A stretch of 15,204 nucleotides of DNA from Candidatus Sigynarchaeota archaeon. GTDB taxonomy: Archaea > Asgardarchaeota > Jordarchaeia > Jordarchaeales > Jordarchaeaceae. Below, piece after piece: positions 14,342-15,204 of this stretch. The notes beneath the pieces were generated by a model. It made no database searches and was not told the DNA's origin. It was given only the letters and a program-made list of their open reading frames with translations. The position numbers were made by a program, and so were the translations under genes. Each line of letters opens with the position of its first letter. The first letter of the stretch is position 1. Where the stretch lies: NCBI GenBank assembly GCA_030587505.1, contig JAUQYY010000237.1, positions 1 to 15,204 of the forward strand, in the 5' to 3' direction.

Positions 14342-15073
14342 TTATAGCTCACTTTCTTTTACCGCTTCTTTAATCTTTGCCACAACATCGGTTACTCTCT
14401 TCTTCTTTGGTATAGTCACCGCTAGTAACCTGTCATTGTCGATTTGCTGTGTTATAATCATACCCTCCTCAGAAGCAATAACGGAAAAATCACCACCCTC
14501 ATCGGGAAGCATGTTACTGCTTATCGTGAAGATGGCGCTAATCATTCCAGCAACGGTCACAGCATCATCAGCCGGATGAACAATCAGAGGAACACCTTCA
14601 CTGGTAAGGATAGCGATTGCTTTCGCTTCGGGAATCGCATTTTTAACATTCATAAACAGCCCTTTCTTTGGATACTCAGACAACGCTATTATTTCAGACA
14701 CCTTTCGAGATACGTCCTGGAGTTTAGTAACATAATTTTCAACACCATTGTTCTCCGCCTTTCCCCTATCCAAGAGAGCGGAAAGAACCAAGCCGGAGTT
14801 AATGGGTAAGGTTATAACCAAATTGTTCTGCGTGAACGAGAGAATATAGTCAGGAGTCTGACCAAGCAGTTTCTCCATTACCTGCGAAGAAATCGAGAGC
14901 AAAGTGGCACTACCCGCGGCTAGCTTGTTCTTGTTAACTGATTCCTCCAGGATTACCATCGATTCCGACCGCCCCTCCTTACTAATCAGAATCAAACCCT
15001 TAATAACATCGTCTTTAACAGTTTCTTCCAGTAGAGTAGCTAGCGCATCGATTGATTCCACCACAATCACCAT
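14342..15073 (-). CDS. Tandem roadblock/LC7 domain protein
   Basis: A 243-residue protein with two roadblock/LC7-like units. Unit one (about 5-103) has SIDALATLLEETV, the strand GLILISKEG, the helix AAGSATLLSISSQVMEKLL, and the strands DYILSFTQNN and LVITLP. Unit two (about 146-236) repeats this: IPEAKAIAILTSEGVPLIV, the helix VAGMISAIFTISSNML, and the strands FSVIASEEGMIITQ and LLAVTIP. Single roadblock proteins such as MglB regulate Ras-like GTPases; a fused pair would mimic the usual homodimer in one chain. No GTPase gene is in the window. ATG 15073 lacks a ribosome binding site, but GGTGAT at 15071-15066 lies four bases before an in-frame GTG at 15061, which would give a product four residues shorter. 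It is the first gene of an operon with the ATP-grasp ligase. Confidence 0.85.
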   Translation of the reverse strand: MVIVVESIDALATLLEETVKDDVIKGLILISKEGRSESMVILEESVNKNKLAAGSATLLSISSQVMEKLLGQTPDYILSFTQNNLVITLPINSGLVLSALLDRGKAENNGVENYVTKLQDVSRKVSEIIALSEYPKKGLFMNVKNAIPEAKAIAILTSEGVPLIVHPADDAVTVAGMISAIFTISSNMLPDEGGDFSVIASEEGMIITQQIDNDRLLAVTIPKKKRVTDVVAKIKEAVKESEL

Positions 15074-15204
15074 TAAAAATATTCATGAAGTTTTTTGATG
15101 AAGGTAAATTCAAGGGATTTGATTATACCAGTAGATTTCCATTGGGTTTTGCTTTCCCTTTCACTACTTTCTAAATATTGCAAGTATCATTATGATGGTT
15201 TGGT
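15074..15204 (-). promoter_or_regulatory. Promoter region of the roadblock/ATP-grasp operon
   Basis: The minus strand carries TGGTATAATC at 15121-15130, a fair TATA box placing the transcription start near 15100, and a second AT-rich string TATTTTTA next to the ATG (15074-15081). Nothing else is seen before the window edge. Confidence 0.4.

Overview
The window reads as archaeal chromosome, and I infer a TACK-type lineage (possibly Bathyarchaeia-like), though the sequence does not settle the phylum. The evidence is an archaeal/eukaryotic-type initiation factor aIF5B, the RNA ligase RtcB, TATA-box promoters about 25-30 bp upstream of short leaders, frequent TTG and GTG starts behind GGAGG/GGTGAT Shine-Dalgarno sites, and eukaryote-like longin and roadblock folds. 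Genes are mostly single units or two-gene operons separated by long AT-rich spacers. I see no mobile element, CRISPR array, rRNA or convincing tRNA.

Layout. 1-1740 (-) aIF5B, truncated by the window edge at its C-terminus. 2197-2730 (+) an unrecognised protein with a nuclease-like segment. 3174-4658 (+) rtcB, interrupted by a 30-nt insertion. 4837-5316 (-) a four-helix membrane protein. 5700-6677 (-) a membrane-anchored protein with a PH/GRAM-like middle and a zinc ribbon. 6678-7350 a 670-bp spacer rich in inverted repeats. 7351-7710 (+) a small hydrophobic protein. 7793-8866 (+) purM. 8956-11097 (+) a large NCS2/AzgA-like permease. 11331-11993 (+) a HAD hydrolase. 12003-12323 (-) a HesB/IscA-like protein with a Cys-Cys motif. 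12565-13059 (+) a longin-like protein. 13118-15073 (-) an operon of a tandem roadblock/LC7 protein followed by an ATP-grasp enzyme.

The most notable observation is in rtcB. The two parts of the ligase are in the same frame but separated by 30 nt that carry a TGA stop. Removing exactly 3381-3410 rebuilds the conserved PD-A-HQGYG stretch and gives a 484-residue RtcB with every metal-binding residue present. The 30 nt form a hairpin nested inside a perfect 11-bp inverted repeat made by the flanking coding sequence, which resembles a relaxed bulge-helix-bulge splice site. If it is an intron, the mRNA of the archaeal exon ligase must itself be cut and ligated, probably by RtcB, giving a built-in feedback loop.

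Other points of interest are the longin and tandem roadblock genes within 3 kb of each other, two spacers with nested inverted repeats that may encode structured RNAs, and a purine-type permease directly behind purM.
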